Shown: positions 16,156-26,084, counted from the first letter of the stretch. The stretch is 64,000 nt of DNA from Burkholderia sp. Leaf177 (GCF_001424345.1 NZ_LMPF01000002.1:201118-265117); one strand, 5' to 3'. Numbers and translations: made by a program. Notes: generated from the letters alone by a model not told the origin.

Positions 16156-17322
16156 CTAGCGGATTTTTCCCACACGCACGCATAACAGAGCGCCTAAAGC
16201 GAGCGCGGCGGCAGCGGTTTCGAGCGACGTCGAAAATGAATGATGCGATGCGTACATGGTATTCGCGACCAGCGGTCCGACGATCTGCCCGATCCCGAAG
16301 CACGCGGTCATCATCGCCAGAATGCTGATGCGCATGGTGTGCGCGACGCGGCGTGCGGCGAGCATGGCGATGGTTGCCGTGCCCATGAACGTACCGCCTA
16401 CGATCAGCGCGCTGCCGAGATAACCAACGGGATTTGCGAACAGCACAGGCAACACAACACCGATCGCTTGCAACGCGAGGTTCAGGAACAACGCGCGCCG
16501 TGTACCCAGCCGCATGTGGATGGCGTGCCAGATAAAGCACGACGGGATTGCGCCGAGACCAAACAACGCCCAGACCTGGATTGGGTCGATAGAACCAATC
16601 GCGTCCCTGACGAACAGCGGCAAATAGGTCGCTGTAATGATGTAGCCGAAGCCGGCAAGTCCATAAAGCGCGATCAGCGGTCTGGCGCCGAGCGCTGGAT
16701 AGAACTCGTGTCCGTGCCGCTCCGCACGTGTGCCGGAATCGTGGACCGGGCGTGCATCGAGAGCCGGCAGCGCAATCGCGCCGAGCACCAGCGCGCCGGC
16801 CGCGAGCACCCACCACAGTCCTGCGCTATGCAGTCCGGAACCGCGTCCGGCGACCAGTAATTCGGACGACAAAACAATCCCGATGCCAACGCCCGCGTAG
16901 AGCATCGGCGCACCGCGAGTGTGGCCACGATGCTGCAAGAGCCACAGGGATGCGGCAACCATGGTGACCGCGCTGACGGCGCCCGTGATCCCGCGCATTG
17001 CGATGATCAGCCACGGCGCATCCAGCAACGCCGTCACTGCCAGACAGATCGCGATACCGCAAAGCGCCGCCATGCAAAGCCTGCGCGAATGTCGCGGATG
17101 CATCGCCGCGGTCAGCAGCGCACCAATCAGGTATCCTGCATAATTGGCCGATGCAGCGAGTGTTCCCTGATGCACGGTCAGCACGGCGTCACTGACCATG
17201 ACGGGATAGATGCCGGTGAACGCAAAGCGTCCGAACCCCATGCCCACCGCCATGACGAGCGCGGCGACCATCGCGGCCATGCCTTGATTCGCAGTCGATG
17301 AAACCTGCCGTATGGTGCTCAT
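16156..17322 (-). CDS. MFS transporter, YbfB/YjiJ type
   Basis: Inner-membrane major facilitator of 388 aa with about 12 hydrophobic segments. The opening VGMGFGRFAFTGIYPVM is typical of the YbfB/YjiJ group. The start ATG at 17322 overlaps the TGA of the upstream LysR gene as ATGA, and the ribosome site GAAGGGGA lies in the LysR tail, so translation is coupled. Substrate unknown; the LysR is probably its regulator. Confidence 0.88.
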   Translation of the reverse strand: MSTIRQVSSTANQGMAAMVAALVMAVGMGFGRFAFTGIYPVMVSDAVLTVHQGTLAASANYAGYLIGALLTAAMHPRHSRRLCMAALCGIAICLAVTALLDAPWLIIAMRGITGAVSAVTMVAASLWLLQHRGHTRGAPMLYAGVGIGIVLSSELLVAGRGSGLHSAGLWWVLAAGALVLGAIALPALDARPVHDSGTRAERHGHEFYPALGARPLIALYGLAGFGYIITATYLPLFVRDAIGSIDPIQVWALFGLGAIPSCFIWHAIHMRLGTRRALFLNLALQAIGVVLPVLFANPVGYLGSALIVGGTFMGTATIAMLAARRVAHTMRISILAMMTACFGIGQIVGPLVANTMYASHHSFSTSLETAAAALALGALLCVRVGKIR

Positions 17323-18227
17323 GATGATTTCCCCTTCAGTGTCTGCTGCTTCGACATGAATGGCGTGAGCGTTTCGCGCAGTGCGTTGAACGCCGCCGTC
17401 CGATAACCATTGCGATGAATCAGCCACGTATCGACTTTGGCCACTACATGAGTGCGTAGCGTCGGCGGTTCGCGCAGCAACTCCAGCACGCTGCGCGGCA
17501 CGAGCGACACGCAGCCGCCTGCCGCAACACACGCGAGCATGCTGTGATACGAACCGACCTCCTGAACGTCGAGCGCTGATGCGCCCTGCCCGAGCCATTC
17601 TTCGGCAAGCAGGCGATAGCTGCAGCCCTGCGCAAACGCAGCGAGCGAACGCACTGCGATGTCCTCGCCCTTTCGGACGGCGCCATGCCCGGGCGGCAGC
17701 ACGAGCAAAATTTCCTCGCGAAAAACCGGTTCGCCATGCAGGCCCGCTGCTTCGAGATCCGCTGCCGATGCCATCTCGCCACACGGTGGCAACGCGGCAA
17801 ACGCGCAGTCGATCAGACCGCGCTCGACCTGTTCGATTAATTGCCTGGACGGCGCCGTGGAAATCCTGAGCCGCACGTCCGGATACTGGACATGCAATGC
17901 CGCAAGCGGTCCGGGCAGACGAGCGGCGGCCGTGCTTTCCATGGTGCCGATCCTGAGCGTGCCCGACGGCGATTGCGGCGTAAGCACCTGGCGCGCTTCG
18001 TCGGCGAGTGCAAGCATGCGGTTCGCGTAGCCCAGGAAGCGTTCGCCTTCGGCACTCAGCGTCAGACGATTGCCGTCACGCCGGAACAGCGCGACACCCA
18101 GTTCTTCCTCAAGTTGCTGGATTCGCGTAGTGACGTTCGACTGCACGCGGCCGAGCCGTTTCGCGGCACGGGTCACGCTCAATTCAGCAGCGACGACGCA
18201 AAAAATTTCCAGAGTCGTATGATCCAC
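17319..18227 (-). CDS. LysR family transcriptional regulator
   Basis: LysR regulator of 302 aa. Helix-turn-helix at about 15-60 (SVTRAAKRLGRVQSNVTTRIQQLE) and a periplasmic-binding-like effector domain from about 90. GTG start. It overlaps the MFS gene by four bases, an arrangement where a regulator and an exporter are made from one message. An imperfect dyad upstream (18232-18277) is a likely autoregulatory site. Confidence 0.9.
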   Translation of the reverse strand: MDHTTLEIFCVVAAELSVTRAAKRLGRVQSNVTTRIQQLEEELGVALFRRDGNRLTLSAEGERFLGYANRMLALADEARQVLTPQSPSGTLRIGTMESTAAARLPGPLAALHVQYPDVRLRISTAPSRQLIEQVERGLIDCAFAALPPCGEMASAADLEAAGLHGEPVFREEILLVLPPGHGAVRKGEDIAVRSLAAFAQGCSYRLLAEEWLGQGASALDVQEVGSYHSMLACVAAGGCVSLVPRSVLELLREPPTLRTHVVAKVDTWLIHRNGYRTAAFNALRETLTPFMSKQQTLKGKSS

Positions 18228-18231
18228 GTAA

Positions 18232-18277
18232 ATCTCTAAATGAGAACGATGTTAGCATCTTATTCCCAAATAGAGAT
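18232..18277. promoter_or_regulatory. Inverted repeat upstream of the LysR-MFS pair
   Basis: ATCTCTA (18232-18238) and TAGAGAT (18271-18277) are perfect inverted arms. Partial matches continue inward (AAATGAGAA against TTCCCAAAT). It lies immediately before the LysR start, where an autoregulatory LysR site is expected. Confidence 0.4.
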
Positions 18278-18484
18278 AATATGCAAGTCATGTATTTGTT
18301 TCGCCCGCGAGCGGCGTACGTCTTGCAGTCCGCGCAGTTAAGCGGGCAAGTGATCGGCCGTTGATTGGCGGAGAGATCCGCACGCATGTCGGCTTGCGCG
18401 CGGTGTTTTCGTGACCGCATCCTCGCTGCGTTGGGCGCAAGGCGCGGTTTAAGCTGTGTTTTTAACGCGCTACGTGGAGCAAGC

Positions 18485-19303
18485 TCAGCCGCCGAATTGC
18501 GCGTTCAGCACCTTGCCCGGCGCCGCGTTTTCGAAGCCATCGAAACGTCCATCCACAAGAGCCTCCGCCGCGCGCATGAAACCGCCCCACGCCGCGCGAG
18601 CTAATGCCCCGCCCACGCTCACGCGCCTCACACCGAGCGCGGCAATGTCCTGCATGGTCAGGTCGCTGACCGAACCGACCAGCAGATTCACCGGCTTCGG
18701 CGCAACCGCCTTGACCACAGCCGCGATCTGTTCGCGCGTGCTGATTCCCGGCGCGTACAGGCAGTCCGCCCCTGCGTCCGAATAAGCCTTAAGCCTCGCG
18801 ATGGCGTCATCCAGATCGGGCCGCCCTGCAACGAAATTTTCCGCGCGGCCGATGAGCAAAGTGTCGCCGCCGGTTGCATCGATAGCGCTTCGTGCCGCGC
18901 GCATCCGCTCGACCGCGACATCGATGCTGAAAAGCGGCGCGTCTGCGTTGCCAGTCGAATCTTCAATCGATAACCCCGCGACTCCGGTCGCAATCGCGAG
19001 CCGCACGCTCTCGGCAACGCCGTTGGCGTCGCTTGCATAGCCGCTTTCGAAGTCCGCATTGACCGGCAAATCCGTCGCTTCAACCATGTCCCGCAGATGC
19101 GCGAGGATCGCATCCCGCGCGACGGTGTTGTCGGCATGCCCTTGCGACCACGCAAAACCGGAGCTGGTTGTGGCGAGCGCCTTGAATCCCAGGCTTTGCA
19201 GATAGCGGGCGCTGCCCGTATCCCAGGGATTCGGAATGAGGAAACACCCTTGTTCATGAAGGGCACGGAACGCAGCACGTTTTTCGGCGATAGAGCGGCT
19301 CAT
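18485..19303 (-). CDS. Isocitrate lyase/phosphoenolpyruvate mutase family protein
   Basis: Cytoplasmic TIM-barrel lyase of 272 aa in the PEP mutase/isocitrate lyase superfamily, which cleaves or rearranges C-C or C-P bonds of 2-hydroxy/2-oxo acids. Landmarks: ATTSSGFAWSQG near 35-45, the metal-site VNADFESGYA near 85, and LSIEDSTG near 120. The Cys-containing loop of true isocitrate lyases (KKCGH) is absent, so an oxaloacetate decarboxylase or carboxy-PEP-mutase-like role is more likely. ATG 19303 chosen; a GTG 12 bases upstream is possible. No operon partner. Confidence 0.82.
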   Translation of the reverse strand: MSRSIAEKRAAFRALHEQGCFLIPNPWDTGSARYLQSLGFKALATTSSGFAWSQGHADNTVARDAILAHLRDMVEATDLPVNADFESGYASDANGVAESVRLAIATGVAGLSIEDSTGNADAPLFSIDVAVERMRAARSAIDATGGDTLLIGRAENFVAGRPDLDDAIARLKAYSDAGADCLYAPGISTREQIAAVVKAVAPKPVNLLVGSVSDLTMQDIAALGVRRVSVGGALARAAWGGFMRAAEALVDGRFDGFENAAPGKVLNAQFGG

Positions 19304-19393
19304 TTGAGGTCTCACTGTTAGCGCGTGAAGAAGTCGGGCGGAAGCCCTGAGCGAAATATTATGCCTCGTGCGCGCAGTGCTGGATCGAACCCG

Positions 19394-21154
19394 CTAAGTC
19401 CCTATCGATACGAACAACTGCACCATCGGCGCCTTCGATCCGCCCGGCACCGGCGCGCGCAGCGGCACGCCATACGTGCCGCGTAAATCGACGTAGCGCG
19501 ACCACTGCACGCGCAAGCCTGCACCAAGGCTTACCAGCGAGCCATTGCTTGCTTCGGCCGGCTGGTCGATGCGGTTCCACGCGTGACCGGCATCGAAAAA
19601 AACGAAGGGCTGCATTGCGATGCTCGATGTCCCTATCGGTATGCCCGGCGAGCGCACTTCAGTCTGCACATTCCAGCCGCGGTCGCCGAGCACCACGTAG
19701 GGGTCGTAACCGCGCACACTCGTCTCGCCGCCGAGGCCGAGTTCCTCGCTTGGCAGCAAGGTATTCGGCGTCCACTGAAATGCGCCGCGCGCGCTCAATG
19801 CAAAACCTGCGCCTAACGTAAAGTTGTGTTGTCCGCCGAGTTGCACGTATGTGTATCGGGCAGTCGCGCCTTGCCGCGCGGTGGTGAACGCTGCGTTGCT
19901 GTTGTCGCCGTCGAGGCCGCCCGGACTTGCTACAAGCGTGATGTTCGCGCGCGCCAGGCCGAAATCGTCAGGCTTGCTAATCGAGTATGAAGCCAGGAAC
20001 TGATGCACATGCACGTTCGAATTGAATACCTGAAAACCGCCGAACTCGAGATCGTTGTTGGTGCGTTTGAAGTCGTAGCCGAACTGCAACTGCGGGTTCC
20101 AGTCGCCAGCCGATGGGAGCAGCCAGTCGTATCGAATACTGGCTTGAGCCGAGATGCCGGTCTGGCCGTAACTATCGGGCAGCCTCGGCGTGCTCTGCGC
20201 GTAGACACCAAATAATTCGATGCGGTCATGCCACGGCAGCGGCGCCGAATAGTTCAGCGAATGCGCCATGAAACGGGCGCGATCCGGGCGCCCTTCTATG
20301 TCCGGATTGCCGCCAAAAATATCGTTGCTCGCAGTGAATTGATACGCGATCTGTTGATCGAGCCCAAACAGATTCCCATAGTCGATTCCCGCAAAAAAAC
20401 GATCGCGGCCAAGTTGCGGAACGCCGGCGTTGTCGTAGCCGGCGTTGACGCGCAATGGCAGACGGTCATCGGTCTGGAGCAGAACGTCCGTGGAATTCGC
20501 GGCTGTGCCCGGCGCATAGACCACATCCACACGCCTGTACGGATTCGCGTTGAGCAACGCAAGCCCCGACGAAATCTGCGATTGCAGGATCGGCTGGCCG
20601 GGTTGCGACGGCATTTCGCTCGTCAACAGGGCATCGGAGAAATAGCGGTTGCCGCTTGCACGCACTTGCCCCAGCCGGAACTCCGCGATGGCAATCCTCA
20701 CCACGCCATCGGTTACGTCCTGCTCGGGCACGAAGACATCGACGAGCGGTTTTCCCGCTGCCCGATAACGCGCGACAACCGCACGACGGATCTGCGCAAG
20801 CCGCTCGAAAGTCAGTGGCTTGCCGAGGTCGGGCTGGAAGGTCTGCAGGAAGGCGGTATCGAGAACGGGAAGATCGTCGGCGCTGATCTTTTTCTGCGGC
20901 GCTGATGTATCTGCCGATCCCGCAGGCACGAAGATCAACGCGGCGAGCGACGGCACCGCAACCTGTGTTGCCTGCGGCGAATCGACGGCCTTGGGCGGCG
21001 CCGTCTCACGCTTGATGATGGAAGGCGGCGTCTGCGGCGCAACATCGCGATACGACTGCGCATGAGCAGACACGGATAGCGCAGCCGCAACTCCCCACGA
21101 CGCCTTCAGCAAGCGCCTCGCGCTACGCGATTCAACGCCGCGCTCAGTTCGCAA
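19394..21154 (-). CDS. TpsB outer-membrane transporter (ShlB/FhaC/HecB family)
   Basis: Two-partner secretion pore. It folds as a 16-strand outer-membrane barrel that exports the TpsA protein encoded just upstream. A Sec-like signal segment lies at about residues 16-33 (LLKASWGVAAALSVSAHA). Two POTRA domains span roughly 75-240, and the barrel fills the rest, ending as aromatic-poor MVQLFVSIGT. The conserved VRGYDP motif (lid loop of the Omp85/TpsB class) is present near residue 492. No ATG precedes the signal segment: the start is a TTG at 21154, overlapping tpsA by 11 bases, or a TTG at the signal segment itself. Confidence 0.88.
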   Translation of the reverse strand: MRTERGVESRSARRLLKASWGVAAALSVSAHAQSYRDVAPQTPPSIIKRETAPPKAVDSPQATQVAVPSLAALIFVPAGSADTSAPQKKISADDLPVLDTAFLQTFQPDLGKPLTFERLAQIRRAVVARYRAAGKPLVDVFVPEQDVTDGVVRIAIAEFRLGQVRASGNRYFSDALLTSEMPSQPGQPILQSQISSGLALLNANPYRRVDVVYAPGTAANSTDVLLQTDDRLPLRVNAGYDNAGVPQLGRDRFFAGIDYGNLFGLDQQIAYQFTASNDIFGGNPDIEGRPDRARFMAHSLNYSAPLPWHDRIELFGVYAQSTPRLPDSYGQTGISAQASIRYDWLLPSAGDWNPQLQFGYDFKRTNNDLEFGGFQVFNSNVHVHQFLASYSISKPDDFGLARANITLVASPGGLDGDNSNAAFTTARQGATARYTYVQLGGQHNFTLGAGFALSARGAFQWTPNTLLPSEELGLGGETSVRGYDPYVVLGDRGWNVQTEVRSPGIPIGTSSIAMQPFVFFDAGHAWNRIDQPAEASNGSLVSLGAGLRVQWSRYVDLRGTYGVPLRAPVPGGSKAPMVQLFVSIGT

Positions 21155-23645
21155 TCTGCCAGCGCAACACGGGATGCGTGGCCCCGGCGGGCAACGCCCA
21201 TACGCCGGTGGAACTGAAATCGTAGGTCGGGCCGAAGCTCGCCGGCGTGCTCATCTGCGCGGTGGTGAGCCCGGTCGCCGCCGATGTACCCGTTCCGCTG
21301 TAGACGCCGAGCGTGGCGTGCGTGGTATCGACATTCCAGAAAACATCCTTGCCGATGGTGCCGTCATTGTTACTGGCAATGCCGAGCGCCGGCGGTCCGA
21401 AGCCTGGCAAGACGGAAGTCGTGACCGCGCCCGTCGCAAAGGATTGTTCGATCGTGCCTGAGTTGCGCTGGACGAGCGCGGCGCTGCCGGCATCGCAAGG
21501 TCGGCCACTGAAGCCGCATGTGTTTGGCACGAAGGTGACGGGAGCGGTTGTGTACGACTGCGTGATCAGGCCTTCGTTGTTACCGACCAGGCCGCCGCCG
21601 CCCGATCCATGACCGAAAGCGTTGACTGAACCCGCCTGATATGGCGGCCGGACCACGCCGTTATCCGATGAATACGATTGCCGTACGATCCCTGTCGGAC
21701 CATTGAGTCCGACCAGTCCGCCGACGTGGCCTTCCGTTGAGATGATCACGTCGCTGGATGAACGCGTGACCGTGCCGAAATTCTCGCCGACGAGACCACC
21801 CGTCGTCCGGTTGATGTCGCCTAGCGAACTGATGCTGCCGCTTGCGTGCGCGTTCGCTATCGTGCCGTAGTTGTAGCCGGCCAGAATAGCGAAGCCGCCA
21901 TATTCTCCATTGGCGAGCGACCCGTTGCCGTCCACGTTGATATTTCGCACGACGCCCGTCTTGCCGATAACCCCGAACAGGCCGCTGGCGTCTTCTTCGG
22001 GCACCGGCCCATTGCGAGGTGCGACTAGCGTGCTCGTGGTCAGTTGAAGTTTGGAGACCGTGTGTCCCATGCCTTCGAACTGCCCGGTAAAGGGCGTGGC
22101 GGCCGAGCCTATCGGCACATACGTGCCGGGGCCGAAAGGCGGCGTGGTGGCGTCGATGTCCTTGCCGAGCGCGTAATTGCCCGCGAGATCCGACGATACC
22201 TTGACCAGCCCATCGAGCGAGTTGATCAGCTTGTAGCCTGTGACCTGGGTCACGAGCCCGCTTTCGGCAGCCGCTGTCCACGCGGCGTTACGGGTGATCA
22301 CGCCCGGCGTATAAGTGCCGTTCATGTCGTAGAACGAGCGGACAAAACCCGTGCTGCCCGACCAGTCGATGACGCCCTGATTCGCAACGCTGCCGTTGTT
22401 ATCGATACCCGCTGCGTCGGCTCGCAGGCTCAGATTTCCCGCGCCGGTGTTCTTGAGCGTCGTGCCGGGCGCGACCGTCACGTTATGAAACGCGACAAGC
22501 GATAACGCCGCAGGCCCCTGCCAGGTCATGTTCGATACAACGTTCAGATCGCCCGTTGCGCCGTTCGTGCCGGTCGCCGTTGCGTCCACCGACGTCCCCG
22601 CGTTGAGGCTGCGCACGAATGCGCCGGCCGTGGTGTTATCGACGGTGACGCTCGGAGTCGAAACGTTCCAGAGACCCGCCTGAACCGTGGCATCGGCCGC
22701 GAGCGTGAGGGTGTTCGCGAGCGTGTCGACAGTGCCGCCGCTGCCATCGGCGTTCGTTGCCGTCAGGGTGCCTTGTTGCGTGACGTGGCCGTTATCGGCG
22801 ACGAGCCAGATGTGTCCATCGCGTGTGGCGGTGCCGGTCGCACGGACCCGCGTGCCTGCGCCCGCGAGCGCATAGATGTTGCCGTCCGCGGCTTCCAGAT
22901 TGATCTGCGCGGCCTGCGTGACGCCGCGATCGACCACGGTCCCTTTGCTACCCGCCAGCACGAAGACCTGCCTGCTGCTCGACGATTCAAACAGCACCAC
23001 TTGTTGCCCCGCGGCATACTCCGCGGTTCCGTTCGGCGCGCTTACCGTACCGGCATTCACCACGGCATCGCGCGCAATCAGGAAGACATCGCCGCCGCTC
23101 GAACTGATTTTGCCGAGGTTCACGACCTTCGCGCTCGTGCTGCCGGCAAGCGTGAGCGTGCCGCCATTCATGAACGCGGAATTGGGCAAGTCGAGCGTGG
23201 ACGCGACAAAGCGGCCACCCGTGCTGACCACGCCATTGGCGCCCACCAGAACGCCTTGCGGATTGATCAGGTAAAGGCTGCCGGTTGCACTTAGGCTGCC
23301 GAGAACGGCCGAGGGCGAGCCGCCGGTCACGCGGTTGAGCGTTGCGCCCGAGCCGTTGTCGATGGTAACGCTATTGCCCTGCCCGATGGAAAAGCTGTGC
23401 CAGTCGATCACACCGCGCGTTGAACCGGGTTGAGTGATGACAATTCCGTTACCACTCCCGTTCCCGGCGATAGACCCCTGCCCGCTCACGAACTGGCCGC
23501 CTTGAGGCAACGGTCCGGCGGCGCATGCAAAAGGCACGAACATGATCGATGCAAGCGGAACGGCAAACAGCGCCGCGAGCCCCGCGTGCTTATGGCGCGG
23601 GAATCGCGGTGTCGCGATCATTCGGCATACTAATGGAGACAGCAT
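21144..23645 (-). CDS. TpsA exoprotein: filamentous-hemagglutinin N-terminal domain plus GLUG repeats
   Basis: Secreted protein of 833 aa exported by the downstream TpsB. An extended signal peptide (about 1-43) leads into the TPS domain (about 45-290), with the secretion-signal motif NPQG at 128-131 (classically NPNL/NPNG) in YLINPQGVLVGANG. The C-terminal third has several GLUG-type motifs (GGLVGENFGTV, GGLVGLNG, GGLVGNNEGL), found in surface adhesins. It is short for a TpsA, with no toxin, pretoxin or protease domain. Likely an adhesin or biofilm matrix protein. The start has a CGGAGAT ribosome site. The 232 bases upstream hold no gene. Confidence 0.88.
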   Translation of the reverse strand: MLSPLVCRMIATPRFPRHKHAGLAALFAVPLASIMFVPFACAAGPLPQGGQFVSGQGSIAGNGSGNGIVITQPGSTRGVIDWHSFSIGQGNSVTIDNGSGATLNRVTGGSPSAVLGSLSATGSLYLINPQGVLVGANGVVSTGGRFVASTLDLPNSAFMNGGTLTLAGSTSAKVVNLGKISSSGGDVFLIARDAVVNAGTVSAPNGTAEYAAGQQVVLFESSSSRQVFVLAGSKGTVVDRGVTQAAQINLEAADGNIYALAGAGTRVRATGTATRDGHIWLVADNGHVTQQGTLTATNADGSGGTVDTLANTLTLAADATVQAGLWNVSTPSVTVDNTTAGAFVRSLNAGTSVDATATGTNGATGDLNVVSNMTWQGPAALSLVAFHNVTVAPGTTLKNTGAGNLSLRADAAGIDNNGSVANQGVIDWSGSTGFVRSFYDMNGTYTPGVITRNAAWTAAAESGLVTQVTGYKLINSLDGLVKVSSDLAGNYALGKDIDATTPPFGPGTYVPIGSAATPFTGQFEGMGHTVSKLQLTTSTLVAPRNGPVPEEDASGLFGVIGKTGVVRNINVDGNGSLANGEYGGFAILAGYNYGTIANAHASGSISSLGDINRTTGGLVGENFGTVTRSSSDVIISTEGHVGGLVGLNGPTGIVRQSYSSDNGVVRPPYQAGSVNAFGHGSGGGGLVGNNEGLITQSYTTAPVTFVPNTCGFSGRPCDAGSAALVQRNSGTIEQSFATGAVTTSVLPGFGPPALGIASNNDGTIGKDVFWNVDTTHATLGVYSGTGTSAATGLTTAQMSTPASFGPTYDFSSTGVWALPAGATHPVLRWQIAN

Positions 23646-23877
23646 GGTGATCTCCGTTGCACGAATGCGGGCGCGCCGTGGCGCGGTGCACCATCACATT
23701 CGATTAGCCGGTACGCCGGAATGTCGCGCGGGCGGCCAAAGGAGAATAGCAGATGAGATGAAAAATCAAAGCGCGTTTATCGGCCAATTACTGTGCGAAA
23801 TGGGACGCGAACGCGCCATGCCCATAAGGGAAATGACCTATGTCAGCAGCGCATCGGATGTTCTTGCCGCTGGACGA

Positions 23878-25116
23878 TCAGATCGGCTTGCCTTCGCTCG
23901 ATGTCCAATTCGGCATGAGCGTGTTGGTCGGCAGGGTTTCATCGACCATTTTCTTTGCGGTCTGAATGCCTGCGACCGGCAGACCCGTTGGATCGAGCAC
24001 GCCGATCTGCACCAGGACCGAAGCCTGATCCCAATAGATGTGCTCGTTATAAAGCTTGTCGCCGCGAAAACGGATCACGGCCAACATGGGGACTTCGAAG
24101 TACTTGCCGGTAGGTTTGAGCCCAGGCAGCAACCAGTCGATCTCGCGATCATGCGTGGCGCAAAACACGAATTCATCGACAACACGGTCCGAGCCGATGG
24201 TCCGCGACACTGGAATCAGCCGGGTATCGGCGGGATTGGAATCGACGAAATGGTACTTGTAGAAGCGCTTCAACTGGTCGTGACCCACACCGCCCGTCAT
24301 GGTGGGAACGTGGTTCACATAGGGCTCGGCGACCATGGTCGGCATGACGGCATTCACGTCGCGCGTGCCGAACTCGTAGTAGCAATGCATTTCCCACAAA
24401 CGGTTTAGATCGTACACGGGGCCCAGCACTTTGCGCAGCAACGACAAGGTCCGCGAATACGCCATCAACGCCGCGGGTTTGTCGTAGTGATCGCGTTCGG
24501 GTGTGGCGAATGCGTGATCGCAACCCGCGTACACATAGTGTTCGATCAACGGCTTGCCAACGAACGCGGCTTCGATTTTCGCGCGCGTTTCGGGTGGGGT
24601 GAATGCGTCATTGTCGGCGAAGTGAAAAACCATGGGGCATCGGATGGTGGCGATCTCGTCAAGGAAAGCATCGAGATTCACGCCGTAATAACTCACCGCA
24701 CAATCCACGTCCATGCTTGCCGCGGTGCGCATGGAAAGACGGCCGCCGAGGCAATAGCCGACCACACCGAGCTTGCCCGCCTGCTCGGGAAGCGCGCGCA
24801 ATGTCGCAAGCGTTGCGGCGATATCGTCGAGCGCTTTCGATTCGTCGAATCTCGCGTTGTAGTCGAGCGCAGTGACGAGATCCGCATCGCCATATCCGAG
24901 CACGATGCCCGGTTCCATGCGCCAGAAAAGATCCGGCACGAGCACGACATAACCCTCTTCGGCGAAGCGATCGGCCATCGACTTCATGTAGTCGTTGATG
25001 CCGAAAATTTCCTGCAGCAGGACGATGCCCGGACCCGAACCCTGCGCGGGTTTCGCGAGATAAGCCGAAAAGCGGCCGCCGTCCTGCGCCGTGATTTCAA
25101 TCGTCTGACTGCTCAT
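23878..25116 (-). CDS. Dienelactone hydrolase fused to a SnoaL/NTF2-like domain
   Basis: Two-domain cytoplasmic protein of 412 aa. Residues 1-225 are a dienelactone hydrolase with catalytic Cys122 (GYCLGG), Asp170 and His201. Family members of this type are normally about 230-290 aa. Residues about 235-400 form a SnoaL/NTF2-like domain (YDLNRLWEMHCYYEFGTRD onward), a fold used by polyketide cyclases and small isomerases. ATG 25116 was chosen for its AGAGGA site and because the DLH domain begins there. It follows the LysR gene by 49 bases on the same strand. The fusion suggests two successive steps on a lactone or enol-lactone substrate. Confidence 0.85.
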   Translation of the reverse strand: MSSQTIEITAQDGGRFSAYLAKPAQGSGPGIVLLQEIFGINDYMKSMADRFAEEGYVVLVPDLFWRMEPGIVLGYGDADLVTALDYNARFDESKALDDIAATLATLRALPEQAGKLGVVGYCLGGRLSMRTAASMDVDCAVSYYGVNLDAFLDEIATIRCPMVFHFADNDAFTPPETRAKIEAAFVGKPLIEHYVYAGCDHAFATPERDHYDKPAALMAYSRTLSLLRKVLGPVYDLNRLWEMHCYYEFGTRDVNAVMPTMVAEPYVNHVPTMTGGVGHDQLKRFYKYHFVDSNPADTRLIPVSRTIGSDRVVDEFVFCATHDREIDWLLPGLKPTGKYFEVPMLAVIRFRGDKLYNEHIYWDQASVLVQIGVLDPTGLPVAGIQTAKKMVDETLPTNTLMPNWTSSEGKPI

Positions 25117-25165
25117 GTCGTCCTCTTTGTTCGTTTGATCGATGATGAGTACAGGCTGCATATTC

Positions 25166-26062
25166 TCAAGCGGCTCTGGCTTCCCGCGAGCGCAATGGAC
25201 GTTCTTCGGGCGTGTCGAGAACCAGGCGCCCGAACTCCTTTGCGGCCAGCGTTTTTTCGCCCTTGCCCCACAGCAGCCTGAACTCGGCCTCGGGCAACGG
25301 GGGCAAACCGTATTTTCCATCGACCACGGCAATGCCCGGCTCCAGGTCGTCACGGGTCAACACGGTGATTCCGAGTCCGGCCATCACGGCGGCTCGAATT
25401 CCCGACTGACTTGACGATGTAAACGCCACATGCCAGTCCACCGGCAAGGTATCGAGTGTTTCGACTGCCACGCGCCGATTCACGCACGGCGCAGGAAAAA
25501 ACGCCAGCGGCAATGACGCGCCCTCGCGCAACTCGAACGATTCCGCCGCCGCCCATACGAAGCGCGTGCGCCGCAATACGATGCCTTCGTCACCGCTTCC
25601 GTGCTTGTGACTTTGCACGCACAACACGACCGCGAGATCCAGTTCTTGCGCGGCGACCATCGCTTCGGAATCGATACTCATGCCAACGCTGACATCGAGC
25701 CGAACATTCGGAAACGCCCGCGAAAACTGCGTGAGCAACACAGGCAAGCGTTCGCCCATGAAGATATCGGGCGCGCCGAACCGCACCACACCGGATGCCG
25801 GCGATGAATGAAAACGGCGCGTGACAGCCTGCATTGCATCGAGGATCTGTATGGCATAGCGCAGGAAATCCTCGCCGTCCTCGGTCAGCGTCAGCGTGCG
25901 TGTCGTGCGAAAAAGCAGCGGTCTGCCTACTTCTTCTTCGAGCCGCCTGATTTGATGACTGATGGCCGATTGCGTCAGGTTCAGCCGGCGGGCGGCTTTG
26001 GTGAAACCGCCTGCTTCGGTGACGGCGATAAACGCGCGCAGCAAGCCTGGATCGAGATTCAT
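25166..26062 (-). CDS. LysR family transcriptional regulator
   Basis: LysR regulator of 298 aa. The N-terminal helix-turn-helix (EAGGFTKAARRLNLTQSAISHQIRRLEEE) is at about 15-50, then an effector-binding domain. It lies between the divergent MFS gene at 26172 and the dienelactone hydrolase gene downstream, so it probably controls both. A dyad between it and the MFS gene is the likely site. Confidence 0.92.
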   Translation of the reverse strand: MNLDPGLLRAFIAVTEAGGFTKAARRLNLTQSAISHQIRRLEEEVGRPLLFRTTRTLTLTEDGEDFLRYAIQILDAMQAVTRRFHSSPASGVVRFGAPDIFMGERLPVLLTQFSRAFPNVRLDVSVGMSIDSEAMVAAQELDLAVVLCVQSHKHGSGDEGIVLRRTRFVWAAAESFELREGASLPLAFFPAPCVNRRVAVETLDTLPVDWHVAFTSSSQSGIRAAVMAGLGITVLTRDDLEPGIAVVDGKYGLPPLPEAEFRLLWGKGEKTLAAKEFGRLVLDTPEERPLRSREARAA

Positions 26063-26084
26063 GGTTGCTCGAATGATGAAGTGA

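Noticed and set aside
19394..23645. Contact-dependent inhibition (CdiBA) system
   Set aside because: The exoprotein is only 833 residues, ends in GLUG repeats, has no pretoxin or toxin domain, and no small immunity gene follows.
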